Shown here: piece after piece, positions 35,100-45,668 of the stretch
How the letters are laid out: the number at the start of each line of letters is the position of its first letter
Numbering within the stretch: the stretch's first letter is position 1
Assembly (NCBI GenBank): GCA_032622095.1
Contig: CP136068.1
Span: forward strand, 184,018,796 to 184,082,795
DNA length: 64,000 nucleotides
Direction of reading: 5' to 3'
Origin: Siphonodentalium dalli
Taxonomy: Eukaryota > Mollusca > Scaphopoda > Gadilida > Siphonodentaliidae
Position numbers and translations under genes: made by a program
Notes under the pieces: model-generated
Told to the model about the DNA's origin: nothing
The model's input: only the letters and a program-made list of their open reading frames with translations
The model's database searches: none

Positions 35100-36328
35100 A
35101 TTCTCAGCTCAGCGTGACATTTCCACTAAATAAATATGGCTTATCAGCGCTTTGTGATATTTGCAACGAGTACAGCAAAAAATGGCGGTATAAATATAAT
35201 CCATCCAAATGCACTATAGTAGTATTCAATGAAACTAAAGCAGAATTTTCGCATCAAAGTCGTCTTTGGAACCTAGGAACTTCAGATATCAAAGAAAGTA
35301 CGAACACCACTCATTTGGGTATCTCACTTGACAAGTACAACTTCAACGGGATTTTCACTAATCACATATGCGATAAGACCCGTAGCACGTTAATGATGTT
35401 GAACAATGCTGGACTCTATCCCGGTGGTATGACCCCCAAAAGTTGCTCGTTAATTTATTGATCAGTGGTTATACCAAAAGGTCTGTACGGCTCTGAACTC
35501 CTCTGGAATTTAAATCAAACTCACATTGATCGACTTGAGAGAACACACAGATTTTGTTTAAAATATTACCAGGGCCTTCATCATCGCACAAAAACGGTTA
35601 TAGCTCAAGGATTGGTTGGAACTTCATCTATGGTGTCACTTATCGAAAAATGTAAATTGTCATTCTTCGGCTCGTTGTGCAACTTAAAAGTTTCCAAAAC
35701 AGCAAAGCAAGTATTTCTTACTCGCTTATATCAGTACACCATAGGTGCTTCAACCTCTCTATCTAGTTACTCGTCTGACATATTATTCGTGCTTAGTAGA
35801 TATAAAATGACAGAGACCACTGTGAACTACATCGAAGATTCAATATTCCCGAAGAAATCTACTTGGAAATGTGCGATAAATGAATCATGGTCAAGAGTTA
35901 ATAGAGAATATTGGGAAATGAGCTTAAATGAGGATACTCGACTTGTCAGGTTCTCTGCCGTCCATCCAACGTTATGTATGTCCCGGCTATGGGAAAATTG
36001 CCGAATATACCCAGCCCATAAAAAATCATATCTACTTATTGCACGCCTTATTTGTATCCTGGAAACAAATGAAGAAACCTGCGTATTATGTAACAACAAA
36101 CATAAAGATCTTGTAAAACATGCCTTAATCGAATGTTCTTCCATTTGCGACGATCGAAATACCTTTGAATTCGAGCTACTAAACTTGTTTCATGTAGACA
36201 TTTATATGCAATATGATAAACTGGATGTAGAATCCAAAACGCGCGTTCTACTAACAGGTATACATGAAAACATATACTGTGCTACCGAAGAAGAAAATTC
36301 CTCTGGAGAGTATATGTTGATCGACTGA
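35100..36328 (+). pseudogene. Second non-LTR ORF2 C-terminal relic, opposite strand
   Basis: Collinear plus-strand frame 35114-36328 is interrupted once, by TGA at 35459-35461 between SLIY and SVVIPKGLYGSELL. It begins just after the RT catalytic site and keeps YSKKWRYKYNPSKCTIVVFN, THLGISLDKY, the thumb, a TWKCAIN...REYW segment, and the C-terminal CVLCNNKHKDLVKHALIEC (C-x2-C-x10-H-x4-C). It aligns with the minus-strand relic at 32.6 kb (WRFVFSSSKSHVVVFNE; THLGI) but is clearly a different family. The 3' UTR runs to about 38475 once the hAT insertion at 36446-38037 is removed, ending in GATAATAAAGATATATATA. Confidence 0.85.
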
Positions 36329-36445
36329 CGCCAAGTCCTGACTAGATCTCACAAACCTTCATGTAAACTCGATCATAACATGCAGTTATAAGCGTGTTCG
36401 TAATTGTTCATATCACATGTATCGGTGTATTGTTTTACCAGTAAG
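36329..36445 (+). other. 3' UTR of the plus-strand non-LTR relic, first part
   Basis: Sequence between the ORF2 stop (36326-36328) and the hAT element. It ends with the left target duplication CCAGTAAG (36438-36445). Confidence 0.6.
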
Positions 36446-38037
36446 CAGGGTTGGGGTAATTGTAATTTGTAATTGTAATTGAATGTAATTAATTACATTT
36501 TCCCAAGTAATTGGATGTAATTTGTAATTGGAGGTTTTTTCAATTACATGTAATTGAATGTAATTAATTACATTGAGAAAATGGGTGTAATTTCAATTAC
36601 ATTTCAATTACATTTTCAATTACATTTTCAATTACATTTCAAAAATACAGACCAATATAACAAGTTAACACATCAGCATTTGTATCTGAAATGTGACATG
36701 ACTATGATATGTTAATAGTATCAGGTAAAACACTTGGTTACTAACTTACTTGACTAGTGTTATACACATGGGGTCATTATCCTCATATTTTCCTTCTATG
36801 TTAGTAGTTTCATCGATACATGTTCTAAATTAAAACTTCAAAGATGGGGTCATGAAACCCTCTCACTATAGAAGTCACACAATGTTTTGATAGTCTAATT
36901 GTGGTTTGATTTAAAACAACTCACATGTTGTGGGTCACAATATAATTAATATAAACAATGTTTTGATAGTGCATCACTGGTGGTGACCTGTCACCATGAA
37001 TATTGGGTTGTTGTCATAGCTCAATACTATACTTCAAAGATGACGACCGCTCAGTGAATACAGTGATTACTCTTTCATGTAAACATTGTCCAACACTGAG
37101 TTCGGGTTCAGCAAAAGCAACTTCAAATTTCATCACACATCTAAAGGTAAGTCATGTTGAATTTTATTTTATATTATTTATATATGTTATTGTTATTATT
37201 ATATGTATATGTTTTAATACACCTACAATAATGTGTATATCATCATGACAATATGTACATAATTAATACAAGTACATGTATTGAATTAAAAAAAAAAATT
37301 CATAAACATTATTGTTGTTTCTGGACATTCCCGGAATATATCTTTAAAAGTAATACATTCATTTTAAAACAATAATTGTTTTATAACATTAATAATAAAT
37401 TCATGACTCCACTGCAGTATTTTATCAATGTGTTAATCCCCTAACAAAGGCAGCCTTAGGCAGGTGGCCTCTTTTCCTTCATAATCCTGATTATGTCATT
37501 GTGTGTGATTTACAACCCTAGCTGGCTTGATTGTTTTAATCCCTGCTATTAGTATGTAGGCAAATTATACATAATGATGTATCTTAATGTTAATTATTTT
37601 TGTTTCAGCGGAAACATAGGGATCAATATGAGCGCCGTCTTCAGTTTCATGGATGAAGTGCCAACTACACCGATCCTCACAACCGACAGTGATGAGGTTA
37701 CGAAATATCTGCAGGAACCGTGCGTGCCCAGTGATACCAGTCCACTCACATACTGGCGACTTAATTGTACAAACTTTCCTGGGTTAAGCCTGCTAGCTGC
37801 AATTCGAAAGAATGATGATGGTCCGGTATAACCACCACATCAAATGAACAATTTGTGCTCTACATGTAGTTGTTGTTTTTCATTAACCAAAAGTAATTGT
37901 AATTGTAATTGAACCAATGTAATTGTAATTGTAATTAATTACACTGCATTTGCAATGTAATTGTAATTGTAATTGACATATTTCAATGTAATTGTAATTG
38001 TAATTAATTACATTTCAATGTAATTGACCCAACCCTG
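36446..38037 (+). mobile_element. hAT element, internally deleted, with 8 bp TSD
   Basis: The element starts CAGGGTTGGGGTAATTG and ends CAATGTAATTGACCCAACCCTG, and is flanked by perfect 8 bp duplications CCAGTAAG (36438-36445 and 38038-38045), the hAT hallmark. Subterminal regions are packed with TAATTGTAATT words. An internal exon encodes a BED-type zinc finger half (CKHCPTLSSGSAKATSNFITHLK) ending at a GTAAGT donor (37147). The intron runs to TTTCAG at 37608. The next exon begins RKHRDQYERR, which completes the H-x4-H pair. A later piece (TKYLQEPCVPSDTSPLTYW ... FPGLSLLA) resembles the hAT C-terminal dimerisation region. The catalytic core is absent, so this is a deletion derivative. Confidence 0.9.
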
Positions 38038-38045
38038 CCAGTAAG

Positions 38046-38508
38046 TACATTTGTCTGTATGTATGTATGCCGTTTGTTTGTTTGTCTCGTATGCCTGCTT
38101 GTCTGACTGTCGTCTGTATGTCTGTAAGTATGATATGGCTGTGTATATATATATGAGTGGTGCTGGGGAAATGGTCGGCTCTGAGTCGGTAAGACTGCAC
38201 AAAGGCATTGGCGTTTGTGGGTCTTCCAGAGAGAGAGAGATCCCTGATTCGGGTCCAACTCCGGCTTGGTCGTCTCGGAGTATGCTATTTCTCTGTATGT
38301 AAGTACGATATGGCTGTATAATGGAATGTCTACTTTATGTAGTGTACGATATGTTTGTAATTATAAATTTGTTATACACTGTGTTATGTACCAAATTGTG
38401 TTTGTTTTCATAATATAAACATTTATATATGAATCTCCATATATGGATGATAATAAAGATATATATATATACAAAACAAAATCAAAGCGACATAGAGTAA
38501 GCCGGTAA
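38046..38508 (+). other. 3' UTR of the plus-strand non-LTR relic, second part
   Basis: Continuation after the hAT element, rich in GTATGTATG/TTTGTTTGT words. AATAAAG followed by a TA run (38453-38471) matches the tail style of the relic at 32.4 kb. No gene. Confidence 0.5.
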
Positions 38509-38971
38509 AGGAATCACTTAACTAAATGTTTTCACATAGGCGACAGTGTTAACGTTTCAGCCATATTCACAGAATTTCAGCCTCCGAGCCATTCCAGTGA
38601 TGTTTACCCAGTTAGACTGACACCAGATCATCCTGAAAATGCAAGAAAAACCATAGGTCGAGTGTTTACTTTTCGAAATAATTCCTCAGGTGTAAGACAG
38701 GGTTATCCCGCAGCAAAATTTTACCTGGAAAAACCCAGAAATACCACAACTAGTTAAATACATTTCACACTCACAAAAATCCTTTTCCCAATTAATTCAC
38801 CAGTTTAAATTATTTAGATATGATGTACAAATCAAATAAACAAGATCTCATCATTAAATAATGGATCACATGTATGAGGTGAATGCCATTCTTCAATTAT
38901 CCTTCACCTTTAGGGTTCCACGGTGTATTCGATAGTGACTCTGGAACATATTTAGCTCCCTGATTCCTATA
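38509..38971 (+). repeat. Left copy of a 460 bp direct repeat flanking the Mutator cassette
   Basis: Nearly identical to 42632-43092. Its outer ends GGAATCA and TGATTCC are mutually inverted, as in a small transposon. It contains an exon-like ORF (38540-38757) and a downstream AATAAA (CAAATAAACAAG, near 38836). Confidence 0.9.
38540..38757 (+). CDS. Terminal exon-like ORF, left copy
   Basis: A 3' splice site (TGTTTTCACATAG, ending 38539) precedes 71 open codons starting GAC at 38542, ending TAA 38755-38757, with an AATAAA about 80 bases further on. The peptide includes VNVSAIFTEFQPPSHSSD, YPVRLTPDHPENARKTIGRV and GVRQGYPAAKFYLEKP. I do not recognise the family. An identical-length copy is at 42663-42880. 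The upstream exon, expected to end with the first base of a split codon, is not found in this window. Confidence 0.5.
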
Positions 38972-39659
38972 TATATGTACATATGCATTAAATGGCATTG
39001 CATACAGTATTTTATCCAGATATAGACCTTACTGAAACTAAAAATGAGTTCTAGCGGGCAGTATTGGTTCTATTTTTTCAATATGATGCCTCCCGAATAT
39101 TAGTGTCAGTCATCAAAATAAACTCTTCTTTTTTTCTTTTCTTTTTCAATTTAACTAGGTTTTTTATTTTGTACAATCTGAAATATGCGTTATTCCCATA
39201 TACACCCTAATATCACTAAATTGAAGAGGAAATATTAAGCTACATTTTGAGAGGCATATCTTGACCAATTTTAACTCTTTTCCTTCAGAATTTGGCAATT
39301 TATAATAAAAATGGACCTAATTTAACAGAAAAATGGGAATTTAAAATACTTTAATAGCAACATGAAGCAAGCTTCAGTCAATGGAAATATGTGAACAGCA
39401 TGAAACAGTATTAGACTAAGCCTCAGGCATGAAATTGTATCAGATGGCATGGCACACTGTCTGTTTAATTAGCACAAACAGTCCCAATTTTGCATATGAC
39501 AGGAGAAATAACAGGTTGTTCTGTATTACACAACAGTATCATATCCCAGCTCTTGTAAGCAAAGCAAATAATTCAACATCTCACTTTATGACTGGAATTT
39601 ACTGAGACACTGACACATAAACTCCTTGTTATAATTTGTGAGAATTAATTGGCTCAATT
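38972..39659. other. Upstream region of the Mutator-like gene
   Basis: AT-rich, no ORF of note. Lies between the left direct repeat and the first Mutator exon and presumably includes its promoter. I see no clear terminal inverted repeat here. Confidence 0.4.
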
Positions 39660-42150
39660 ATGTCTAAAATCCCAAAATTACGCCGAAAACAGCAATTAAA
39701 ACAAACAGGTTTTTCGAGTTTAAGACAGCCTGATCACAAAATAATGCAGCCGGTGAATGATATTGTAATAGATAATGACAGTTGCAGATACGTAAGGGTA
39801 CCAAAAGACAAATATGACATGGTTACCTCAGATATCGCCGCTCCAGTTCAACCAGCAGATAACCAAGAAACAACAGTAAAACTTCTACGACCTCTGATCA
39901 AGGAAACATCTGATGTCAAAGTTCTTGCTGGAAAGGAAACAGATACATGGTAAATATACACATTCAACATTTTCTTGCAATAAATTGTCTAAACTCATAA
40001 TTAAAATTGAATAAATGATCCCCACTGCCACCATAAGAAGGATTAACTCTCATTGATCTGCTTGAAAATGCTAATTAATGCATAAAAAGTAATAGGATTA
40101 CCTCCCTTTGATTGAATTATCTCCCCAGAAGTGGCTTGCCCCCTACAGTCATATAGATATCACAGTATAATACAAACATCTTGTATAGTATACCACATCA
40201 GATATCAGTGTCACTCAACAATTAAGAACTTAGCACAGTTACCCTCCCCCAACTACAAAATAATGGTCGAATATTTCTGTAATGCATGATATGCAACATA
40301 TAAACAACTGAAGAGCCACAAATCAATTTAACAGATTTATCCCATTCATTTGGACTTGAATAGCTGTTTTTTTACTTTTCAGGGCTGAGAATGATACATA
40401 TCGGCTTGTGCACGTCAAACGTATGACCGATATGTGGAATGACGTGTTTTCAGAGCATCGACACATCCATCCAAATTGTCTTGGGTATTTATCATATATT
40501 CCGGGTGCCGAAGACAGAAGAGGATTAGTCTGCTAAGAAAAGGTTAGCTGCAATATATGTAGCTACATTTCTAAGTACTTCATATTATACGATGAGATTG
40601 AAACTGGCAACAAAGGGCGGAAATCTGCCAGAATTAATGAAGCCCTGCAGATTGCTCTTACACAGATGCCCATCGGAAATACCAATGTTCGAAAACTGTT
40701 GATGACGTGTAACATTCCACCGCCGTCTGGGAGAGACAAGCAAGCTGCATCAAACAAGGTATGCAGACAAATAGTAGAGGTCAATACAGATGATTTGGGG
40801 CACAGACGTGAGGAACTGAAGGAAGTGAATAAATTGCGAAATGCGCAGAGTGATGTTATAAACATTGAATCGGATGGAATTTACTCAAATCCACTATATT
40901 CTGGAGTTGGACGAACACCATTCCAGCCTGCAACACAGTGTTCATACCTACATGTTGAAAACATGACCCACAAGAAACAAGTTATAGCACTCACAAACAA
41001 AAGCAAGCTGTGTGCAAACCATGGTAAACACAAAAATGGAAATGACTCTTTGGCAAATTCTTCCAAATGCAGTGCTAATCTAAAATCAACTGACACAATT
41101 GGAAATGAGAAAGATTGGAACACTGAATGTTTAGAACAGCTGAATTCCAGTGGTCTGTCTGTACATTTCCTGACAACGGATCAAGACTCAAAACCATTCA
41201 TGGGTGCAGAGCAGTTCTACGACTCCGATAAATCATCCATCAAGCCTGAGCAACTGTATGACACTCGACATCTTACTGAAAGTATAAGGAAAAAAATTTA
41301 AAATTCTGTTCCTGTTATCGACATCATGCCCGGTAAAACTAAAGCGGAGAGGAAGAAGGTATGCAATGGCTTCTCCGATGACTTAATGGCACGATGTAAT
41401 AGCGAACTCAATAAGGCGCACAAACAATTTGGAGTGGACACTACAAAGTTATTGTGTGCGCTGACATACATTGTTGACAGTATAGTGGACTGTTATCAGG
41501 GAAGACACAAACTGTGTGGACAATATTCGTTTGCCTGCAATTCAAAAGGGACTTGGCGCATAAAAAGCAGATACCTGCAAAGCGATTTAAAAATAAATAG
41601 CTCCAAAATATCCGAAGACAGACTCCGTGAGTGTGTGAACTGGCGACTTGGACGCGATGCACTGCTGAAAACAAAATTTGGGACGACAACCCAAAAATCT
41701 GAAGCTGTAAACAGAAGTATCAGGAGGTCTGTTCCGAGATCTACAATATTTTCTAGGAATTATACAGGGATAGTTCACAGCGCGGTTCATTCAGTTAATA
41801 ACGGTCCAGGCGAATCGATAGTCAAACTGTGCCAAAAGTGTTTGTGTCCTATATCACCCGGATCTCATTCTGCAAAACAGCTGAATTAATTGCAGAACAA
41901 ATCGACACAAGATAAATTGAGACAAGAAACACCTGACTTCAAAGCTAGAAATAAACGTCGCTTCCAACTCTTCAGAAGTTATAAGGACATTCAGAATAAT
42001 AAAGATGACACTTATGAGAAAGAAACATTACCGTTGAAAACACCAACCGAAATTAAAAATGCTCCCGCGGATAAAAATAAACGAAAAATTAAACGTCGTC
42101 ATGAGGACCACACATACAGTTTACGGAAAAAAACAACGTCAGTAACATAA
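39660..42150 (+). pseudogene. Mutator-like transposase gene with one intron and three in-frame TAA codons
   Basis: Exon 1 (39660-39949) starts MSKIPKLRRKQQLKQTG and ends in a split Trp codon at GT 39950. The intron ends at TTTTCAG 40382. Exon 2 (40383-42150) continues AENDTYRLVHVKRMTDMWND. Family landmarks follow: GRKSARINEALQIALTQ, PIGNTNVRKLLMTCNIPPPS, IESDGIYSNPLYSGVGRTPF, QDSKPFMGA, KTKAERKKVCNGFSDDL, IVDSIVDCYQGRHKLCGQYS, QKSEAVNRSIRRSVPRS and HSAVHSVNNGPGESIVKLC. The spliced length would be about 685 codons, normal for animal Mutator-like transposases (Pfam Mutator type). TAA codons at 40534, 41299 and 41887 interrupt the frame with no indel. The last is followed by a lysine-rich tail. 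Confidence 0.85.
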
Positions 42151-42167
42151 TCTTACTTTTAAAATAT

Positions 42168-42503
42168 TTATATCATGCATGGTGGTTCGGCGTGGTGACC
42201 AAAACATGTTTTAAATCTCTTGCACGCGTTGCGCTTCATGTTGTCGCTCGTCGTCTCCAGCGTTAAATGGTTGACATTAATGCATAAAGTATTGTGACAG
42301 AGATGGCTCACTTCTTTGCCTATAAATTCAGGATTAATAATGGTCCACTCTTTGGAAATCAGAAATGCAATTCGGTGTGCTAAATAAGCATCCGATCCTG
42401 GTAATACTGGATCCAAAAGCATCCAGGACACTCGAACAATGCCATATCTCCCAGATTTTCCCTTCGTCCACACACGACACTCACTCTCCGGACTATGTTG
42501 CTA
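42168..42503 (-). CDS. His-Me finger (I-PpoI-like) homing-endonuclease-type ORF
   Basis: Open on the minus strand from just after TAG 42501-42503; an ORF of 101 codons is counted from GTG 42473, but the true start is unknown and may follow a 3' splice site (TTCATAG). It encodes CRVWTKGKSGRYGIVRVSW, then EVSHLCHNTLCINVNHLTLE, TTSDNMKRNACKR and CFGHHAEPPC. The S-H-L-C-H ... C ... H ... D-N ... C arrangement matches the zinc-binding and catalytic His/Asn layout of the His-Me finger nucleases, with His at residue 57 and Asn at 78 of the counted ORF. It ends 17 bases from the Mutator stop, convergently. Probably encoded by the same mobile unit. Confidence 0.7.
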
Positions 42504-42631
42504 TGAATCTAACATTTGCTTGCTTAAATCTTGCCAAAATGATGCCATTATTACTTGTAAATCATAAAATATGAAACTAACAACTTACCATGGAGACACG
42601 TGAATTTTAAAATTTCGGCGGTTTTTCCTAT

Positions 42632-43092
42632 AGGAATCACTGAACTAAATGTTTTCCCATAGGCGACAGTGTTAACGTTTCAGCCATATTCACAGAATTT
42701 CAGCCTCCGAGCCATTCCAGTGATGTTTACCCAGTTAGACTGACACCAGGTCATCCTGAAAATGCAAGAAAAACCATAGGTCGAGTGTTTACTTTTCGAA
42801 ATAATTCCCCAGGTGTAAGACAGGGTTATCCCGCAGCAAAATTTAACCTGGAAAAACCCAGAAATACCACAACTAGATAAATAAATTTCACCCTCACAAA
42901 AATCCTTTTTCCCAATTAATTCACCAGTAAATTATTTAGATATGATGTACAAATCAAATAAACAAGATCTCATCATTAAATAATGGATCACATGTATGAG
43001 GTGAAGGCCATTCTTCAATTATCCTTCACCTTTAGGGTTCCACGGTGTATTCGATAGTGACGCTGGAACATATTTAGCTCCCTGATTCCTAT
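42632..43092 (+). repeat. Right copy of the 460 bp direct repeat
   Basis: Matches 38509-38971 in the same orientation with few differences. It starts TATAGGAATCACTGAACT and ends CTCCCTGATTCCTATA, so its ends are inverted relative to each other and bounded by TATA on both sides. Confidence 0.9.
42663..42880 (+). CDS. Terminal exon-like ORF, right copy
   Basis: Same structure as 38540-38757: acceptor TTTTCCCATAG, 71 codons from GAC 42665 to TAA 42878-42880. I see four coding differences from the left copy and all change the residue (Asp/Gly, Ser/Pro, Tyr/Asn, Ser/Arg). No indel. Protein family unknown. Confidence 0.5.
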
Positions 43093-43324
43093 AATGAGTC
43101 TTTTTGTCTAACCGCCTGTTCGCAGAAGCGACCATTGCTCCAGGCTGTATAATGCATTTATCTCATTGGCTCACACAGCTAATTGCGGTAGGGTCAATTA
43201 CTTAATATCTCCGGGTGCACTCGATATTCGTTCCCAGTATTGTGCTATCCAGTACGAAACAGAACCAGATGATTCAATGGAGTCCGCCTGCCGGCGTGAA
43301 CGGATTTCGACGAAATGCAAAATG
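43093..43324. other. Spacer before the inverted satellite array
   Basis: No gene seen; probably the far flank of the satellite-bearing element. Confidence 0.4.
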
Positions 43325-44290
43325 TTGTTAGAGATGGCTAGAGATGTGCCACTAAATACTCAAACTATACGAAATTTCCTGCAATTGGTCGTTTTCTTAT
43401 TTGCCATCCCCCCATGATATCTGTAGGTGGTCAACCGAGGGTCAACTTGTCCGAGTTTTTGGTAATGCGGGTAGGAATGGTGATTATGTGGGCATATAGC
43501 GACAGATTGTGCCACTATATACTCAAACTATACGAAATTTCCTTCAAAATTGGTCGATTTCTTATTTGCCATCCCCCCAGGACATATGTAGGTGGTCAAC
43601 CGATTGTCAACTGGTGCGGTTTTTCGGTAATGCGGGTAGGAATGGTGATTATTTGTGCATATAGCGACAGCTTGTGCCACTAAATACTCAAACTATACGA
43701 AATTTCCTTGAAAATTTGTCGATTTCTTATTTGCCATCCCCCAGGATATCTGTAGGTGGTCACCCGAGAGTCAACTGGTCCGGGTTTTCGGTAAGGCGGG
43801 TAGGAATTGTGAGTATGTGGGCATATAGCGACAGCTTGTGACACTACATATAAATACTCAAACTATACGAAATTTCCTTCAAAATTGGTCGATTTCTTAT
43901 TTGCCATCCCCCAGGATAACTGTAGGTGGTCAACCGAGGGTCAACTGGTCCGTGTTTTCGGTAAGGCTGGTAGGAATGGTGATTATGTGGGCATATAGCG
44001 ACAGCTTGTGCCACTAAATTGTCAAACTATACGAAATGTACTTCAAAATAGTCGATTTATTATTTGCCATCCCCCATGATATATGTAGGTAGTCAACCGA
44101 GGGTCATCTGGGCCTAATTATCAGGAAGGCGGTGGGAATCATCATTCTAAGGGCGTATTGTGATTATATGATATGTTTTGTTTTCTTTAAAATACCATCG
44201 AATGGAAAATAGCGCATATCGGTAGAATCGCTATTTGCCATCCGATGGCGAATAGCCGCTGCCCATTATAAGAGCGTACATCTGGTAAGT
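43325..44290 (-). repeat. Inverted 164 bp satellite array with element flank
   Basis: About five units of the 164 base satellite in opposite orientation to 24.0-25.9 kb (GCCACTAAATACTCAAACTATACG; CGACAGCTTGTG). At 44100-44290 it passes into the same flank as at 22.85-23.05 kb (TGGGCCTAATTATCAGGAAG; GAATCGCTATTTGCCATCCG). The shared flank shows both arrays belong to one element-like structure. Confidence 0.9.
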
Positions 44291-44459
44291 CGTGGGTTGG
44301 TTATTCGTTTTATTTTCCAGCCTGGCCTTGTGAAAATAAGCACAATACTGGCTTATTTCATATTTAAATAGTCCCACATATGACTGTATTAAAACCAACG
44401 TTAAGGCCCACATAGAGCGTATTTAAGTTTTCAAATAATGCAAATATGAGCTTTTTCGC

Positions 44460-45535
44460 GCCGTTATAAAACAAGGGCAACACCAAGCGTGGCATATGCC
44501 CCCGACGCTCAGTTTAGAGAGTTGTAAATAATAAATGTGTAAGGATGGAAACTTTTCTAAATCCAAGAAGAGGGTATAATGTCCCCCTAAACCGGGCCAT
44601 TAACACAACAAACCAAATCCGATGATCCATGACCAAGTTATAAGCTGCAATTTAAGAAAATCCCAAGTCAAACAAGGGCTGTATCTCTGGTGAAAATGAA
44701 TTACGGAACATGTAGTAACACCCAGTTGTTAAACCATCATAGCAAAGCACAACTGAATCCGGTTATACTTGCCCAAGTTATAAGCTGAATTATTCTTTCG
44801 GACTTAACAAATTTGCAGGTCAATCAAGCGCCGTTAATATAACTCCGATAAAATGGACGAACCCGTAGAATGTATCATTTCCCCTAAGCTCTGCTATCGC
44901 AAGACCAAAGCACAACCATGCCCGGGTTACAAGCTGATGATCCATATACGATTATCCGTGCCCGATGATCCATGCACGATGATCCATGCCCGAGTTACAA
45001 GCTGAAATCTTGTACGGACACAACATTCATATTTCCAAGCCAAACAAGGGCCGTAACTCTGGTAAAACTTAATAGCCAAAACCCGTAGTAACAATGAATC
45101 CTTTCCCCAACACGTGCTATCACCATGCCAACTGAAACGACGTGAGAATACTTACACCAGAGTTACAAGGTGATATGTTGGTAAGAGCAAATAATTGACA
45201 AATTGCCAAGCCAAAGAAGGGTCATAAAACATAATGGACTAAACCCGTTGTATGTGGGTGTCCTCTCCCAAAGTATGGAGTAAACATGTTGTATGTGTGG
45301 GTGTCCTCTCTCCAAGTATGGAGTAAACCCGTTGTATGTGTGGGTGTCCTCTCCCCAAGTATGGACTAAACCCGTTGTATGTGGGTGTCCTCTCCCCCAG
45401 TATGGAGTAAACCCGTTGTGTGTGTGTGTCCTCTCCCACAGCATCATTCCGAAGTACGGCGAACTCCGATAACTAACACCCGAGTTACGAGGTGATATGT
45501 TCGGACGGACAGACATAACGGCATGTGGACGCCCT
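44460..45535. repeat. Degenerate ~145 bp-periodic repeat with GGACGGACAGAC end
   Basis: Recurring words are AAACAAGGGCTGTATCTCTG / AAACAAGGGCCGTAACTCTGG (44675, 45041), AAGTTATAAGCTG / GAGTTACAAGCTG (44635, 44773, 44993, 45162, 45484) and GTAGTAACA. It finishes GGACGGACAGACATAACGGC ... ACAGACAGACGAACGGACGG. This wording resembles a repeat I remember from mollusc genomes. A triple CGATGATCCATGC lies at about 44937-44990. Confidence 0.6.
45240..45440. repeat. 41-43 bp minisatellite, five copies
   Basis: Unit TGTCCTCTCCCAAAGTATGG-AGTAAACCCGTTGTATGTGGG. The word TGTCCTCTC starts at 45259, 45302, 45345, 45386 and 45427. ORFs on the minus strand here (45163-45516) are repeat artefacts. Confidence 0.9.
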
Positions 45536-45668
45536 TACAGACAGACGAACGGACGGAACCCTCGACTATTTGCCCTGAGCCACCTACGATGGTCAGGGGC
45601 ATCATACGCATGTATTGTGCTAATTTTCACGAGAATGGGTTGAAATGAGGGTGTTTGGTCAACATATT

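Noticed and set aside
32408-38475. Twin-primed (5' inverted) single retrotransposon insertion
   Set aside because: Both divergent relics contain the same C-terminal region and differ in sequence, so they are two separate insertions of related families.
40383-42150. Alternative genetic code reading TAA as sense
   Set aside because: Only this transposase relic shows it; retrotransposon relics have other stops, and the intact GPCR and 28.9 kb gene read normally in the standard code.
38509-43092. LTR retrotransposon because of direct repeats
   Set aside because: The repeats lack TG...CA ends, and no gag, protease, RT or integrase lies between; the content is a Mutator-like transposase.
45163-45516. 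117-codon minus-strand ORF
   Set aside because: Covers a 41-43 bp minisatellite.
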